From the NCBI RefSeq assembly GCF_018991925.1, contig NW_024727827.1, forward strand, positions 1-64,000: 64,000 nt of DNA. The letters are read 5' to 3'. The stretch is from Homarus americanus (taxonomy: Eukaryota; Arthropoda; Malacostraca; Decapoda; Nephropidae). Numbering within the stretch: position 1 is the stretch's first letter; the number at the start of each line of letters is the position of its first letter. This document shows positions 25,051 through 54,970 of this stretch, one piece after another. The notes under the pieces were generated by a model. The model was given only the letters and a program-made list of their open reading frames with translations, ran no database searches and was not told the origin of the DNA. Made by a program: the position numbers and the translations under genes.

Positions 25051-26883
25051 ATGTCTCTCGCTGATGAACTACTGAATGACTTTGAGGACGGTGATGAAGA
25101 TGAGTTACTCTCTAATGACCTCCAGAACAGAGAGGGTGATAATGGTGAGGTTATGGAGGTGGAGTTTAAGGTCCCTATGGCCCTCAAGCCCGCCTTAACC
25201 TCAGTCCGTCAGGTGGCTGGTCTATGGGACTCTGATAAACTCAAGGACATTAAACAACATATTGAGAAGTATGCGTCCAAGCAGAGGGAATCGGATGACC
25301 TGCAGGGTTCAGTGGAGACCGATCCGGAGTATAAATTGATCGTCGAGGCGAATAATATTAATGTGGATATCGACGACGAGATCGGGACGATTCATAAGTT
25401 CGTTAAGGAGAAGTACGCCAAGAGGTTCCCCGAGCTGGAGTCGTTGGTGGTTAACCCGTTGGAGTATCTCAATGCCGTCAGGGAGTTGGGGAACGACGTG
25501 GATAAGGTGAAGAACAGCGAGGCCCTGGCGTTGATCCTGACGCAGGCGACCATTATGGTGGTTAGCGTCACGGCGTCCACCACGCAGGGGACGCTCCTCA
25601 CCCGGGACGAACTGGACGCCATCGAGGAAGCTTGTAAGATGGCTCAGGACCTAAATACCTTCAAGATAAGAATCCTGGATTACGTCGAGAGCAGGATGAG
25701 TTTTATAGCACCGAACCTCTCCTGTATAGTGGGAGCGTCCACGGCGGCCAAGCTGATGGGCGTGGCCGGGGGACTCACAAATCTGGCCAAACTGCCGGCC
25801 AGTAACGTTTTGCTGATCGGGAAACAGAAGAAAACTATGATCGGGATGGCTCAGACCTCCATGTTGCCTCACACCGGCTACATTTACTACTGCGACATAG
25901 TCCAAGAGACTCCGTCCGATCTCCGTGCCAAAGCCGCTCGTATAGTAGCGGCCAAGGCTACCCTGGCGGCGAGGGTCGACAGTATGCACGGGAGCCCCAG
26001 CGGCACCCAGGGGCTACGTCTGAGGGAGGAAGTGGAGAAGAAACTGGACAAGTTACAGGAGCCGCCGCCGGTCAAGTCGATCAAGCCTCTGCCGCAGCCC
26101 ATTGACGCCCCGGGTAAGAAGCGTGGCGGCCGCCGGGTGTTGAAGATGAAGGAACGGATGGCGGTAACAGACCTGCGTAAAGCTCAGAACAGGTGGGTGA
26201 TGGATGGTGTCCTTATATACGGTCCAGACGGTACGAGTGGATGACCGCGGATTATCTGTCGGCTATTGTGTATTTCCGATGGTTAAGACGATGTTAAGAC
26301 AATTTTCTTCTATGACGTTTCCCTCGCAAATGACTTCAAAAATTACTTAACCTAACCAATGTGATCGTGGTTCAGGCTTCTGTTACCACCTCGTTTGTGT
26401 CAGGTGAACGAAGTAACTACTGTTTAAGATGACACAATAACTCTTATTCTTGGGGGGGGGGGGGACCGACTGTATTTCCAATTATCTAACGAGGCAATTC
26501 TATTTCACGTTTTTAATTAATTTATTTTATGTCTTTACAGAATGAACTTTGGTGAGATAGAGGAAGATGCTTATCAAGATGACCTGGGCTACACAAGAGG
26601 TCAACTGGGGAAGGGCGGTGCTGGTCGTATACGCAAGATAACGGTCGACGAGAAGACCAGAGTACGTCTGTCTAAAACACTACAGAAGGAGGTTCAACGG
26701 CAGTCGTCACTGGGCGGACAGACGACAGTACGCAGACAGGTCGCTGGTACGGCTTCCAGTGTGGCGTTTACACCACTCCAAGGGCTTGAGATCGTTAACC
26801 CCCAGGCAGCAGAAAACAACAGCCAATCAAAAGCTAACAAATATTTCTCTAATGTTTTGGGTTTCAAGAACGTGACCAAATAA
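25051..26883 (+). CDS. PRPF31: U4/U6 small nuclear ribonucleoprotein Prp31
   Basis: Spliceosomal protein that binds the U4 5' stem-loop with the 15.5K protein and bridges U4/U6 to U5 in the tri-snRNP. Coding exons are 25051-26192 and 26541-26883, joined AG|A, giving 494 residues (human about 499). It starts MSLADELL as in human. Visible parts: an acidic N-terminus; HKFVKEKYAKRFPELESLV; the Nop domain with VESRMSFIAPNLSCIVGAST (about 212-231), GVAGGLTNLAKLPAS and HTGYIYY; EPPPVK; a basic nuclear-localisation stretch KKRGGRRVLKMKER (356-369); and the Prp31 C-terminal segment FGEIEEDAYQDDLG and GTASSVAFTPLQGLEIVNPQ. Exon 1 is 1142 bp and GC-rich, unlike the short-exon, AT-rich neighbours; the single intron is 348 bp and carries a 13-G run. 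It is convergent with SKIC3. Confidence 0.97.
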
Positions 26884-28690
26884 TACGGAATTGTTTATTG
26901 TTTCCTGAATTAGAGGAATTTTTTCTTATACAGCTGTAATGTGATTGAGTGTAATGAGAGGTACAGTACATCATTACAGGATTAACCAAGTAATTCTCAC
27001 CTGTTGAGTTGTTTTCTCCTGGTGACTGATCGATGAACCGGTAAAATTGCAGATTACAGCAACCAAAGAATCTGGTAATAAAAAAATGTTTTACCTAACC
27101 AAAGAATCTGATAAAAAAATGTTACCTAACCTAATCCAACCAAATGTAATACAAGAAAATGGTCATAGAAAAAGAGTAGGTCTATCAATTGAGTGTAGTG
27201 ATCTAACGGTATTCTGCGGTTGCCGTTTACTGCAATATTACCGATGAAACTGCTTTACCATATTACAAAATCCTTCCCAGAACAATAAACGTTTGATTTC
27301 ACCAGAATAATAAACCTTTGAATTCAATCTGTAAACCCATTGTATTTATTATTTCTAAGACAAATCAGCCAGTCTCAGTTGAGGTCATGTTAGTCAGTTC
27401 AGTGTCCTCCATGGCAAGTGTTGTCAGAGATCAGATGAGTTTTATTGTCTAAATCAGTTCACTAAGGAGATGTCCCAATCAGTTCACTATGAAGGTGTCC
27501 CATGGCAGGTCGTCCCACACAATGATAATCAAGGGGGTGTAGCTGGCCGAATTTCAACAGGTTAAAGAACTTATGCCCCCAAGATGTTTGGTCATTTCTC
27601 TGGCTAAAGACCAATTATGTAGGTGCATTAATGTAGGATTATTATATATGAAGGTGTGAGGACATTTAGATAACGACAAATAATCCTGAACGATGAATTC
27701 ACGGGTAAATGTCCTAAAAAAAAATCTTGAAAATCGTGTTCTCAGTTTTGTCTCTCAGCCTTGTTTGTTTTCTTGTGTTTTCAGTGATTGAATTTTTCAG
27801 AGCTACGCATTTTTTGGACTATGATGATCATGTAATTATGTCATTAGCTAAACAATTATTGTAAATTTATATATATTATATTTTGAAAGTATATAAATGT
27901 CTTTTACTTGAAACAAATATATCTGTGTGGTGTGTGTGTGTGTGTTATCTAGATTAAGAACGTGTATAAATCAGATCAAGAATCATCACAAGAAACAAAT
28001 GTAGTCACTTGTATTGCTGCTTGGGGTAAGTCTTGAACCTATTCTCAAGAACATGTTTCCAACCTTCAAGTTTATGTTGAGAATATTTCATTGAAGATAC
28101 ACATTTGGTTAGGTTAGGAGAGTATATTTTACAAGGAGCAAAGACGACATACTGGTCTTTTCTGTGTGTTAACAAGGTTCCCTCTTAATACCAGTAGTAG
28201 ATTCTGGTTACCACTAAACTTCACTGTTTGCTAAAGAAAACAACTTATTGACTTTGGTATCAGAGAACAAGGGGACTGGTGTGTCGGGTATAGTCTGGGT
28301 CAAACGTCTCGAACACTCGACAGTATTTACCATGTAAGTACCCGAAGATCTTGGGTATTAAGGAGGGTTTTATCCCAGTTTGTGGTTCAGACATAATATG
28401 TGATGACCAGTAGTGTTATTAGTATATCCCAATCATATAACTCACAAGTAGATGACAGATATTGTTAAGTGTTCAAGACTTCTGACCCCAACTGTACTTA
28501 CTGACTTACAAAGCTAGTTTTCCCAGAGACAAATACAGACTGGGAGAGAAACAAAACAACTTATAATGTTTGCGGATATATTTGTTCGTACGACATCACC
28601 AGGATATAAATGGAGAGAATTATGCTAGTTTGTCTCTTATAGATTAATATATCACGGTATAACACCAGGCACTCTGCAGGAGTCGGGATA
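26884..28690. other. PRPF31 3' UTR and intergenic DNA
   Basis: AATAAA at 27284-27289 is a candidate PRPF31 polyadenylation signal, with another AATAAA at about 27308. Beyond it is AT-rich DNA with a short (GT)n near 27930. No exon or RNA gene is recognised. Confidence 0.5.
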
Positions 28691-28693
28691 ATA

Positions 28694-30131
28694 CAGTAGA
28701 ATCTCTCAAGCTCGGTGATCGACAGTTCATAATATGGCTTCGTTTACATCAACTAGTGAATCAAACTGCATCATGGTGGTGGGAAATAATATTGTTTCCA
28801 TTTTTAAAACAAACTTAAACAACTATACAATATTAATATGTCTGAAACAAATTTGTGATGCATATATGAAGAAAAAAAAATTACATCACACTAGATATAG
28901 ATTCTGACAAGACTAATTTTTTTTATAACAATCCTGGCGGCTGTACCATATTTAAAAGACTAGATTTATACCTGTATGTTATTCACCATTTAATAGATTC
29001 AACTGTAATAAAGTAACATTGAAAAAAGTTATATTAAGGCAGGAATAAGAGAGGAACCATCCACTTAGTACCGCCAACACTTGGTTCAAACAGCTTGTAA
29101 TTAAGCTAAACTCAAACCATTTTTTTCATCATTAACTAAACAAAATAGATGATAAACTAAAAGATCCATTAACTAATAAACCACATGAATATTTAACTCA
29201 CAAACCTCACAACAGATAATTTACAAAAAAAAAAAAAAAAGAATCAGTCACTTAACTTATTTTTGATTCACATTTCCAAGAGATTTCAAAGTACCAAATA
29301 CACAGATAAATAATGTTACAAAATTTCGTCACCTTTCATGGAACTTTCTTGATGAGGTACATTCTATATTAAAGCTTCTATGTCTCTATATGTTAAAGTT
29401 TCCTCACCGACACTCCAGGACCAGAGGCGTGCTTCAGACTACAAATAATTCGGTGCAGTTTTCTTCGTGGCCGTACATACAGTCGTTCAGGCTACCTTCA
29501 GCAGCTTTGGATTTTAACTGTAATACTGAACATGAGTCAAAAACACAGTAATCAAATCTTCCCACTTGATATTAAGAGGCCAGACACATCAGTACACTGC
29601 ACCTTTGGTTGATAAGGACAAACTTTACTGTGTACTTTGGTTGATACGGACAAACTTTACTGTGTACTTTGGTTGATAAGGACAAACTTTACTGTGTACT
29701 TTGGTTGATAAGGACAAACTTTACTGTATATCTTGTCTGTATTCCAACCTTCATTTAATTTATGATAATGTCTGGTCTTTAAAGCTAGTAATACTGTATC
29801 TTATTCATGTCATGATCCACTCAAACTACTTCTTTGGGTACAGCAAGAGAATGAACTATATCGGGGGGGGGGTTTCACGCATATAATAACAGAACGGTTC
29901 AGTTATTCCACACATAAACACTCGACAGGACTGTGGAACCTCATGAAAGTGGTCGCCAGGGCCAACAATCAGCGTGTTTGGGTAGTGAGGCGGTCAAAGA
30001 TGGGAAGATACGTCATTCACTCCCGGTATTATGGGTCTGTGGCGGTACTAACGTTTAATCTCAAATTAATTCACCGAGTTACCAAGATCGTCAGTTAGTA
30101 AGAGAATACACAGACTTGAGAGGTTCTACTG
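28694..30131. mobile_element. TA-flanked TIR element, 1.44 kb, pogo/Tigger-like
   Basis: The left end CAGTAGAATCTCTCAAG and the right end (inward) CAGTAGAACCTCTCAAG match at 16 of 17 bases. Both are bordered by TA (28692-28693 and 30132-30133). Inside are four copies of a ~35-bp unit with 'TTGGTTGATA(A/C)GGACAAAC' (29605-29725) and no transposase frame. The superfamily is inferred from the ends and TA target. It lies just past the SKIC3 3' end. Confidence 0.6.
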
Positions 30132-30467
30132 TATATATATATATATATTCTTTTATATCAGGACATGATGAATATAGATAAATGTATAGAACAAATTATA
30201 AGATCAGATAGGTTCAATAAAGTTTTAAATAATATCAATAAGTTGTACCAATAGTGAACATCATCGTCTTCCTGTTCTTTAACCCCCCCCCAACCCCACC
30301 ATCTCTCCTGAGCTCTGATTGCCCGGTGTTCTTATCTGGTTTTATCACATAAGCATTTCAGAATCTGGAACGCAATTTGCCGTCACGTTATGTGAACCGT
30401 GAAGGCATTTACACTGTTTAATAAGCCTCGGTTATAATGTTCGGGTTTTTGTATAGCTCCAAGCAGC

Positions 30468-46955
<16,488 letters not shown>

Positions 46956-46989
46956 CTGTAACAAGTGTACATAGAGAGATTAGCACATA

Positions 46990-47175
46990 TGTTAACCTAA
47001 CTTAACCTAACCTAACCTAACCTTATCTAACCTAACCTTATCTAACCTAACCTTATCTAACCTAACCTAACCTTACCTTGCCTTACCTTACCTTACCTTA
47101 CATACCTTACCTTACACTTACATACCTTACCTAACCTTATCTAACCTAACCTTATCTAACCTAACCTAACCAAAC
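46990..47175. repeat. CCTAA/CCTTA telomere-type pentamer stretch
   Basis: Mixed CCTAA, CCTTA and TCTAA pentamers upstream of SKIC3 coding exon 1. On the minus strand this is GGTTA, the arthropod telomere motif. It is interstitial, not a chromosome end. Confidence 0.85.
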
Positions 47176-47404
47176 TTAACCCCCCAGATAGCAATAGGGT
47201 AGTTAATCATCACGTCAAACAAGCTGGGGTAGTTAATCATCACGTCAAACAAGCTGGGGTGGCTAATCTTCAGCTAGCATAGGACACAAATTAAGTAAAT
47301 TATCCTTAAAAAAACATTAATATCAAGTGAATGTTTACCATATTGTTTACTGTTTATATATATAATTTGTTTATATGTTTACGATCAACCAATGGAGATT
47401 TATG

Positions 47405-47755
47405 TTATTGAATTACTATCTGTCAATCTGTCTATCTATCTGTCTATCAATCTATCTGTCAATCTGTCTATCAATCTGTCTGTCTATATCCAGTATCTAT
47501 CTATCTATCCACTGTCTCTCTATCTAATGACAGTACTGTATATATCTATCTATCTACCTGTCTAACCACAGTATCTATCCATCCATCTATCTATCCATCT
47601 ATCCATCCATCTATCTATCTATCCATCCATCTATCTATCTATCCATCCATCTATCTATCCATCTATCCATCCATCTATCCATCTATCTATCCATCCATCT
47701 ATCTATCTATCTATCCATCCATCTATCCATCTGTCTATCCATCTATCCATCATAA
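47405..47755. repeat. (ATCT/ATCC)n microsatellite
   Basis: About 350 bp of interspersed CTAT, CCAT and CTGT tetramers. Confidence 0.95.
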
Positions 47756-50324
47756 ACCAGAACCAGGATGACTGTCACCTCCACACACCCGTATGTTTAC
47801 CTCACTTAATTCATGACAGGGAGAGTATATTAACCTAACGAGGCTGTTAATGACTGGTAATAAGGTTTAATTTAGTATTTTAACTCTACTTACATTATAT
47901 TATCGAGGAACTATTAAATTATGACCTGTTTTCCGTCTCTTATGGCAGACGGGACCAGCACACGTCCATTGGTGTTGTTGGCCTGACTTGGAATAATTTT
48001 TAGCCGAACTTAAGATGGGATTTGCTATTTTTAGCCGAACTTAAGATGGGATTTGATATTTTTAGCCGAACTTTAGATTGGATTTGATTTTTTTAGCCCA
48101 ACTTAAGAGAGTTTGTATTGTTATCCGAAGTTAAGATATGTTTGTTTTGGTAACCGAACTTAGATTTTTTTTTGTTTCTTATTCATCTAATATGTAAGAG
48201 AATTAAAGTTGGTTATTTCTACTTGATTATTTACTTACATGCTTCTTATATAATTTCTTCCTTTGTATATTTGGTTATTATGTACGAAATTTTAAGTTAT
48301 AACTTAATTTCTAACATTTTACTATGTCCTATTTAAAAACATCAGATCAAAGTAATTAAGCCTATATTAAGACATTTTATCATATAAGACATTTTCATAA
48401 TTCAAACTAAAGCTTTTCTGGTGTTTTTTAGAAGATATTTAGTTTTCAATTCAGATACACCTGTAGATAATATCCCTAGTTGGGTTCAGACATCACCATA
48501 GAAGTATAAGTTAGGTCAAGTTAGGTTAGGTTAACAGGATGGCTTATACATGTAAATAAAATAACTTAATTCCTCTGCAAAGATTTATTTTAGACTAGAA
48601 CAAGTACAATACATGTCATTCCTCTATCAGAAGGTTACATATCACTTAATAATTTGTGTCACAGTAATTTGCCTGAATTACAACTATAAGTTCTACAGTT
48701 TGAGTACATTGGTTATGTCAAAACAATGTACCTGACCTCTCTCTCTCTCCCTTCAATTAACAGAGTCTCAGGGAGCAGCTAGGGAGGGAGGGAGGGAAGG
48801 AAGGGGGGGAAGGGAGCAATCAGACAGGGAGGAAGGCAGAGAGGCAGGACATTTTTCAGGCACACTCTATAATCTAAGTAAAGCACCAAGTAATTATATT
48901 TTTGAGTGATAATAAATTATAGTTTAACCTTATTTATTCCTGAGGACTACCACAGTGTTGTGTTGTGAGACGATGGAATATTCTTAAATAATTACAACTA
49001 TTCTTAAATAATTACAACTTTACAACTTTTCATCACAACGTTTTATAATAACCTACAACTTTCCATCACAAGGTCTTATATATTTTACAACTTTCCATCA
49101 CAACATATAATAATAACCTACAACTTTCCATCACAACATTTTATAACCTTCAACTTTCCATCACAAGACACTCAAAGTTGTAATTATATTGTGACTAACA
49201 TCATAACGACCAAACGATCTCATAGACTAGATTTTAACGATTGTTACTAAAAGATGCATTTAATTTTTGCTCCACATCCCATAAAGAACGATTATTAATA
49301 TATACCTAATTATTACAGTAACATAATACATTAACTAATTTCAAAATAAAACAATTATGTAGTTTTATCAAATCCCCTGAAACAACTAAATAATATCCCA
49401 AACTGAACCGAACGACTAGAGATTATATAAAGACTTCAACTACCCTTTCCATTAACTATAAAAGCTTTTTTTTCTAAGTTTCTACGATACTTTTGATATA
49501 TTACGATATATTTTGTGGACTACACTACCTGCATCTATAGCCCCAAGCACCAAAATGGGATTAATGTTAAAATCAATAATCTACTCAAAGTGCCATTGAT
49601 ATAATATTTTTCTCTATATATTCAACTAAAACCTGAATGATTTTTTGGGATATATTGATATATATACTGTATACATGATAAGGCTTGAGAAAAATGTATC
49701 CCTACGATTTTCTCAACTTTGCACAAATTATCTTTATAAACTTTATATTAAAAATCCCACAAGAAAAATCCAACAGTTCGTATATTATTTTTGATGAGGT
49801 TTTCTTTTCGATCTTCAGCGTAGTACAAAGTGAACCTATGACTATTAGCTATTGGAAAATATAGTCTGTATACATCAGGCACAAGTGGCTATTTTTTTTT
49901 CACCTTTTTAATACAGTTCTATACAGTAATCTGGTGCATCAACTAGCTATGTATGCTCCTATTTCCTAGTAAACAGAATACCATTATTTAATACAAGGTT
50001 AATAGTTGGGAGTTTTTCATAATGGTACATAATGGTATAACTACAGGCAATATATCATCTTCCTAATGGGTAAATGACTCGCCAGGGATGAAATTAAAGG
50101 ATAAATGACTCGCCAGGGATGAAACCAATGGGTATTGACTCGCCAGGGATGAAATTACCAACACCAATCAACCCAAATGGACGTTACGGAGACATCTATT
50201 GATTTACGTGATATTTTGCTCTTTTTAAACAAGAAGCTTACAACTACAGCGTACAGTAATCATGTCACACGGTACGATAGATATACTGTACAAGCTAAAT
50301 TTCACTTCAGTTACTGCATTTACA

Positions 50325-50483
50325 AGCGATCATTTACAAGCGATCATTTACAAGCGATCATTTACAAGCGATCATTTACAAGCGATCATTTACAAGCAAT
50401 CATTTACAAGCGATCATTTACAAGCGATCATTTACAAGCGATCATTTACAAGCGATCATTTACAAGCGATCATTTACAAGCGA
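50325..50483. repeat. 14-bp minisatellite, about 11 copies
   Basis: Near-perfect copies of TTTACAAGCGATCA with one C-to-A variant. Confidence 0.95.
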
Positions 50484-51344
50484 TGTATCTCTCTCCAATA
50501 TGAAACAGACACTTTATTTGTTTGACATTATACGTTCTGTTACAGTATAATTCAGTAAAATATACTCATACACCTGTACCAGTATGTTAAGTATAGATGT
50601 CATAATGTTTCAGTAAAATATGAACGAAAATCATCTATGAATTTATACAGGAAATTAGGATTGAAAATATAGGGAGTTTAACTAATCTTATTGTGTATAA
50701 TTCTTCATACAGGAATTTTTTCCACTAGGAGATACTAGGATTTTTTTACACTAGGATATACTAGGATTCTTTTCACTAGGAGACACTAATAGGAGTTTTT
50801 GTAAGTGGTCTTTTAATTTTAATAGACTTAATTCAATATTTTGATTATGGCATTATCCTGAGTGTGCATTGGTTCATAATCTAACCACAATATTAGTTTG
50901 TCAGGTGTTTGTCATAACAGTAATATCCACCTCAGATAAACACAACTCTCGAGGAAAACATTACGTCGGAATCGTCTTGAAATCAACATGACTTCCACAG
51001 GAATACGAGTACAGTAAATTACAATCGTATTTCACGTTCGACAAACTCCGCATTTATCGACTCTTTAACAAAATGCACCCAAGCACCTGAGAAGCTCGTG
51101 TAAAACAATAGTGTTACTTGACACTTAAAACACCGAATGGCATTCCTCTATGCTCACTAATGCATTGGGGGTACTGGTGAGTTTTAGGGTCTTATGGTCC
51201 CATGTCGTCCGGGGGGGGAGGAAAGAGTTGTTTAGGGGTTAATACAAATTTTCTTTTCAAAGTAAGATATGCTTCCGTCGACGACTTCAATAGGGCGTCG
51301 CAACATAGCATACAACTGCGTAGGGTATTTATGTACGGCAACAC

Positions 51345-51605
51345 AAGATTCAGAATTTATATGGCAACACAAGATTCAGAATTTATATGGCAACACAAGA
51401 TTCAGGATTTACTCACTTAATATAACTATAAACCTAACCTGTAATGAACCTGTAAGTATAAAACCTGTAAACATTGAACCTGTAATGAACCTGTAAATAC
51501 TGAACCTGTAATGAACCTGTAAATACTGAACCTGTAAATATTGAACCTGTAATGAACCTGTAAATATTGCACCTGTAGTGATCCTGTAAATATTGAACCT
51601 GTAAG
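51345..51605. repeat. Two adjacent short minisatellites
   Basis: Three copies of a ~24-bp unit with 'CAACACAAGATTCAGAATTT' (51345-51415), then about ten 'GAACCTGTAA' based units (51430-51605). Confidence 0.85.
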
Positions 51606-52659
51606 TATGTGACAATTAAGAGGTCACTAATTACCTAATAAAAAGTTAACGACACACCAGTAAAAATAAACGAATGGAAAAGAACAGCTAACAAAATGAA
51701 GAGAACATCCACTCAAAATTGCCCAACAGATGACTGGAGATCTGACGAGCCAGTTCTCACCATAGTCACTGCCTTATTTTTTTATATATATATATATTCC
51801 TCAACAGATCTAAATTATAATATAAATAACAAAAGATATAATGATGATAATGTACAATAAGAATGGATCATTGTAGAGTGTATTTTATTCTCTAAGATAA
51901 CCATTTGGAGACTAAGTTTGAGTTATCTTTTGGAAATATAATGATATGTATGCATAAATAGGGTGAACCATAGGAGTTATCTTGGAATATAATGATGACA
52001 ATGCATAAGTAGAGTGACCTATGTCTTATCTTGGAATATAATGAGCATAAGGGGTGAGGGTGTGCATTCAGACATGTAAATGCATAAGTAGGGTGGTCCG
52101 TTATGTAACCCAAGTACGCTAACCAAGTATATAGAAGCAGGTGTATAGGACTAAACAGGTAAGGTGGTCTACTGTCACAAGAAAACCAATTACTGTATGA
52201 GTTGGATCTACAAGGAAAACTCAGATTCCTCACATAAATGGGATAGAATATTTTTTTATATACGTACATTACACAGGAACTAAGAATTATTATGAGTAAA
52301 ACACATTTCTATATTGTTTATGTGAAAATGTTTCTTGTGTAGGTATTCGTCGAGATATGAATGAGTTTGGTAAAAAAAAATTCGAGTTTGGTTTAAAAAA
52401 AATTCGGGTAAAGGTTAAAAAAAAAAAAAACATTAGGCGGATTTTCATATCACGAACAGATGATCATAATGGGGAAATAAAGTTCAGTTCCCCATTACAA
52501 AAATACCCCAATTTACCACCAAAACACGAAATTGGTTCACAAACAAGAACAAAAACTAATTAACTAATGATCAATAGAAACTATCTACTGTAATTTATTG
52601 TCTAACATATGAAAAAGTAATAATAAAATACTGTTTAACTTTGATGCATTAACTTATGG

Positions 52660-52895
52660 GAGAACAGTCTGAGCTGGGAGGACAGTCTGAGCTGGGAGGA
52701 CAGTCTGAGGTGGGAGGACAGTCTGAGGTGGGAGGACAGTCTGAGGTGGGAGGACAGTCTGAGCTGGGAGGACAGTCTGGGCTCACCACCACAAGGGGAG
52801 TGAGCTGAGGTGAGCTGACCAGGGGTGAGCTGAGTAAGGGGGAGCTGAGTAAGGGGGAGCTGAGTAAGGTGGGTGGGTGGGTGGGTGGGGGAGTG
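52660..52895. repeat. 19-bp G-rich minisatellite
   Basis: About seven copies of GGGAGGACAGTCTGAG(C/G)TG, then 'GAGCTGAGTAAGG' and (GGGT)n units. Confidence 0.9.
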
Positions 52896-54589
52896 ATCAG
52901 TGAGCCAGAATACGTCTCTGTGCATCACTCCCCAACATGGCCACATCAGATGACTCCCAGCGCGTGAAATTTGTATATTTCTGAACCGGACGCAAATTCG
53001 TATAGGCCGTAGAAGTTTTCATGTCTCAAAATAGCGGCGTTATTTTGGGAGGAAATTTTGTATCGGTGAATATTGGTGTCTCGAGGGGTGACTGTGCTGG
53101 AGTTATATATATTTATTTTTCCAATTGTATTTTAATAGAATGTAATGACTAACTATGGATAATAGATGAATGTTATGAAGTATATTTTAATAGTAATGTA
53201 CTGTATTGGCAGGAGAATGACCATATGGTAAAAAATATGACCCCAAAACACAAAATCAGATTAAAATCACTAACTCCCCACCATACTAGAGATGATGTGA
53301 TGAACGCTACATAATTTTACACGAGTCGATTCCTATCATGCGCTACATGTGACATAGCAATACCTAATAAACCAAATCTCAAGGATAACTTCAAACTTCT
53401 TGCCCTAAAATAAAGTTAATATGATACTTGGATGTTTTAGCTGTCCTTCTTGGATGTTTTAGCTGTCCTTCTCATTACCCCAGTAGCGTCTTACCCCTTC
53501 AGTGTAGCGTTAGTAAACACTTTTATTTTCTCTGCTAACTGGAATTAATTAATGAACCCCAATGACTTTACGATTATCAATAGAACTTTTAATTTGTCAA
53601 GTGGTGTAAAAGATCAACATTTCTTACTAATTTATTAATGAAAGAAGAAATGAAGTGTGGTGGTATGAACAGAGAAGTACACTTGGTGACATAACACTGC
53701 TGCCCTTGATTAAAGTCATATGGATCAGGTACATTAAAAACAATTTATAAACCATAATAAGAATTAAGGACTTGTGGCTCGTCCCTAATACTGTACTGAC
53801 CTCTCTTTGACCTCTGTCTTCCTGTAACACTGACCATGAACTGAGTGCATCCCCCTCCCCCCCAGCCATGCCTTTATCCTAGCTTAACCTGATAAACATA
53901 GAACTGAACAATGCCGATTTTAATATCCATACAGATGAGAATAGATGAGGCCTCTAAAGTAGAACTTAAATTACATAATATGAAATTAATTATCAAAAAA
54001 AATATCTATAACGCCTTTGATTCAGAAAATTTGGAGGCCTATGCGTGATCTCGGCTGATACTAATCTATATATGTACTCAATTATAAATCTCTGGAGCTT
54101 TTATATGTGACATAAACTAATACTATAATACATAAACTCTTGACAAAAACAACTGAGGATCGTGGGTGTAAGAATCAGCTTAATAGAGTCTTATCATCTC
54201 TAAGTAGTTTCAGATTCATCCTCTATTTCTGAGATTATTAAGTTTTATATCGTTCCTCAAGTTTATAATCAGTGCATACCTCTAGTCTAGTCCCCCTACT
54301 ACTGAGGTGACTTAATAACCCTTGAACTATAGTGTTACCTCCACAGCCTGCGATTATTTTTACTTTTTAACTCATCTGATGTACCGTCATTATGAGATGT
54401 ACTTAATCATTTATCAGGTAATTAGTACATCATTAGTGGTAATTAGTACATGTTTAAGTGTCTGTAGAGTGTATTAGAGCTTATTAAAGGCTACGATCTC
54501 CTGTTTTAAATGGTTCCAATGTTATTTATCCACCTGGCAATACCTGTTATGCCTTGAGTATGGTATTAACACCCTGATAATGTTTCACC

Positions 54590-54970
54590 TGGTGTAGGGT
54601 CTATATTGACAGCTTCTACAGGTGTGGGGCAGGTGTAGGGAAGGTACTGCAGGTGTGGGACAGGTAGAGTTATGATACTGCAGGTGTGGTGTAGGTGTGG
54701 ATTATATATTAAAGGCTTCTATAGGTGTGGGACAGGTGTAGTTATGATCCTGCAGGTGTGGTGTAGGTGTAGTTTTGATACTGAGGGTGCGGGGTGGGTG
54801 TGGATCATAAATTAAAAGCTTCTACAGGTGTGGGACAGGTGTAGGTTCTATAGCCACAGCTTCTACAGGTGTGGAGTGAGTGTAGATCATAAATTAAAAG
54901 CTTCTACAGGTATGGGACAGGTGTAGACATAATACTGCAGGTGTGGGACAGGTGTAGGTTATATACCATG
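54590..54970. repeat. Degenerate minisatellite with GCAGGTGTGGGACAGGTGTAG
   Basis: About ten interspersed units of 'CTTCTACAGGTGTGG' and 'ACAGGTGTAG' with variable spacing. Confidence 0.75.

Noticed and set aside
46990..47175. Chromosome end
   Set aside because: The telomere-type pentamers are mixed, short and flanked on both sides by ordinary gene-bearing DNA.
52937..52985. Plus-strand ATG in good context (MATSDDSQRV...) as a new gene start
   Set aside because: It stops after about 15 codons and no downstream exon could be joined. Noted only as a possible promoter-like patch.
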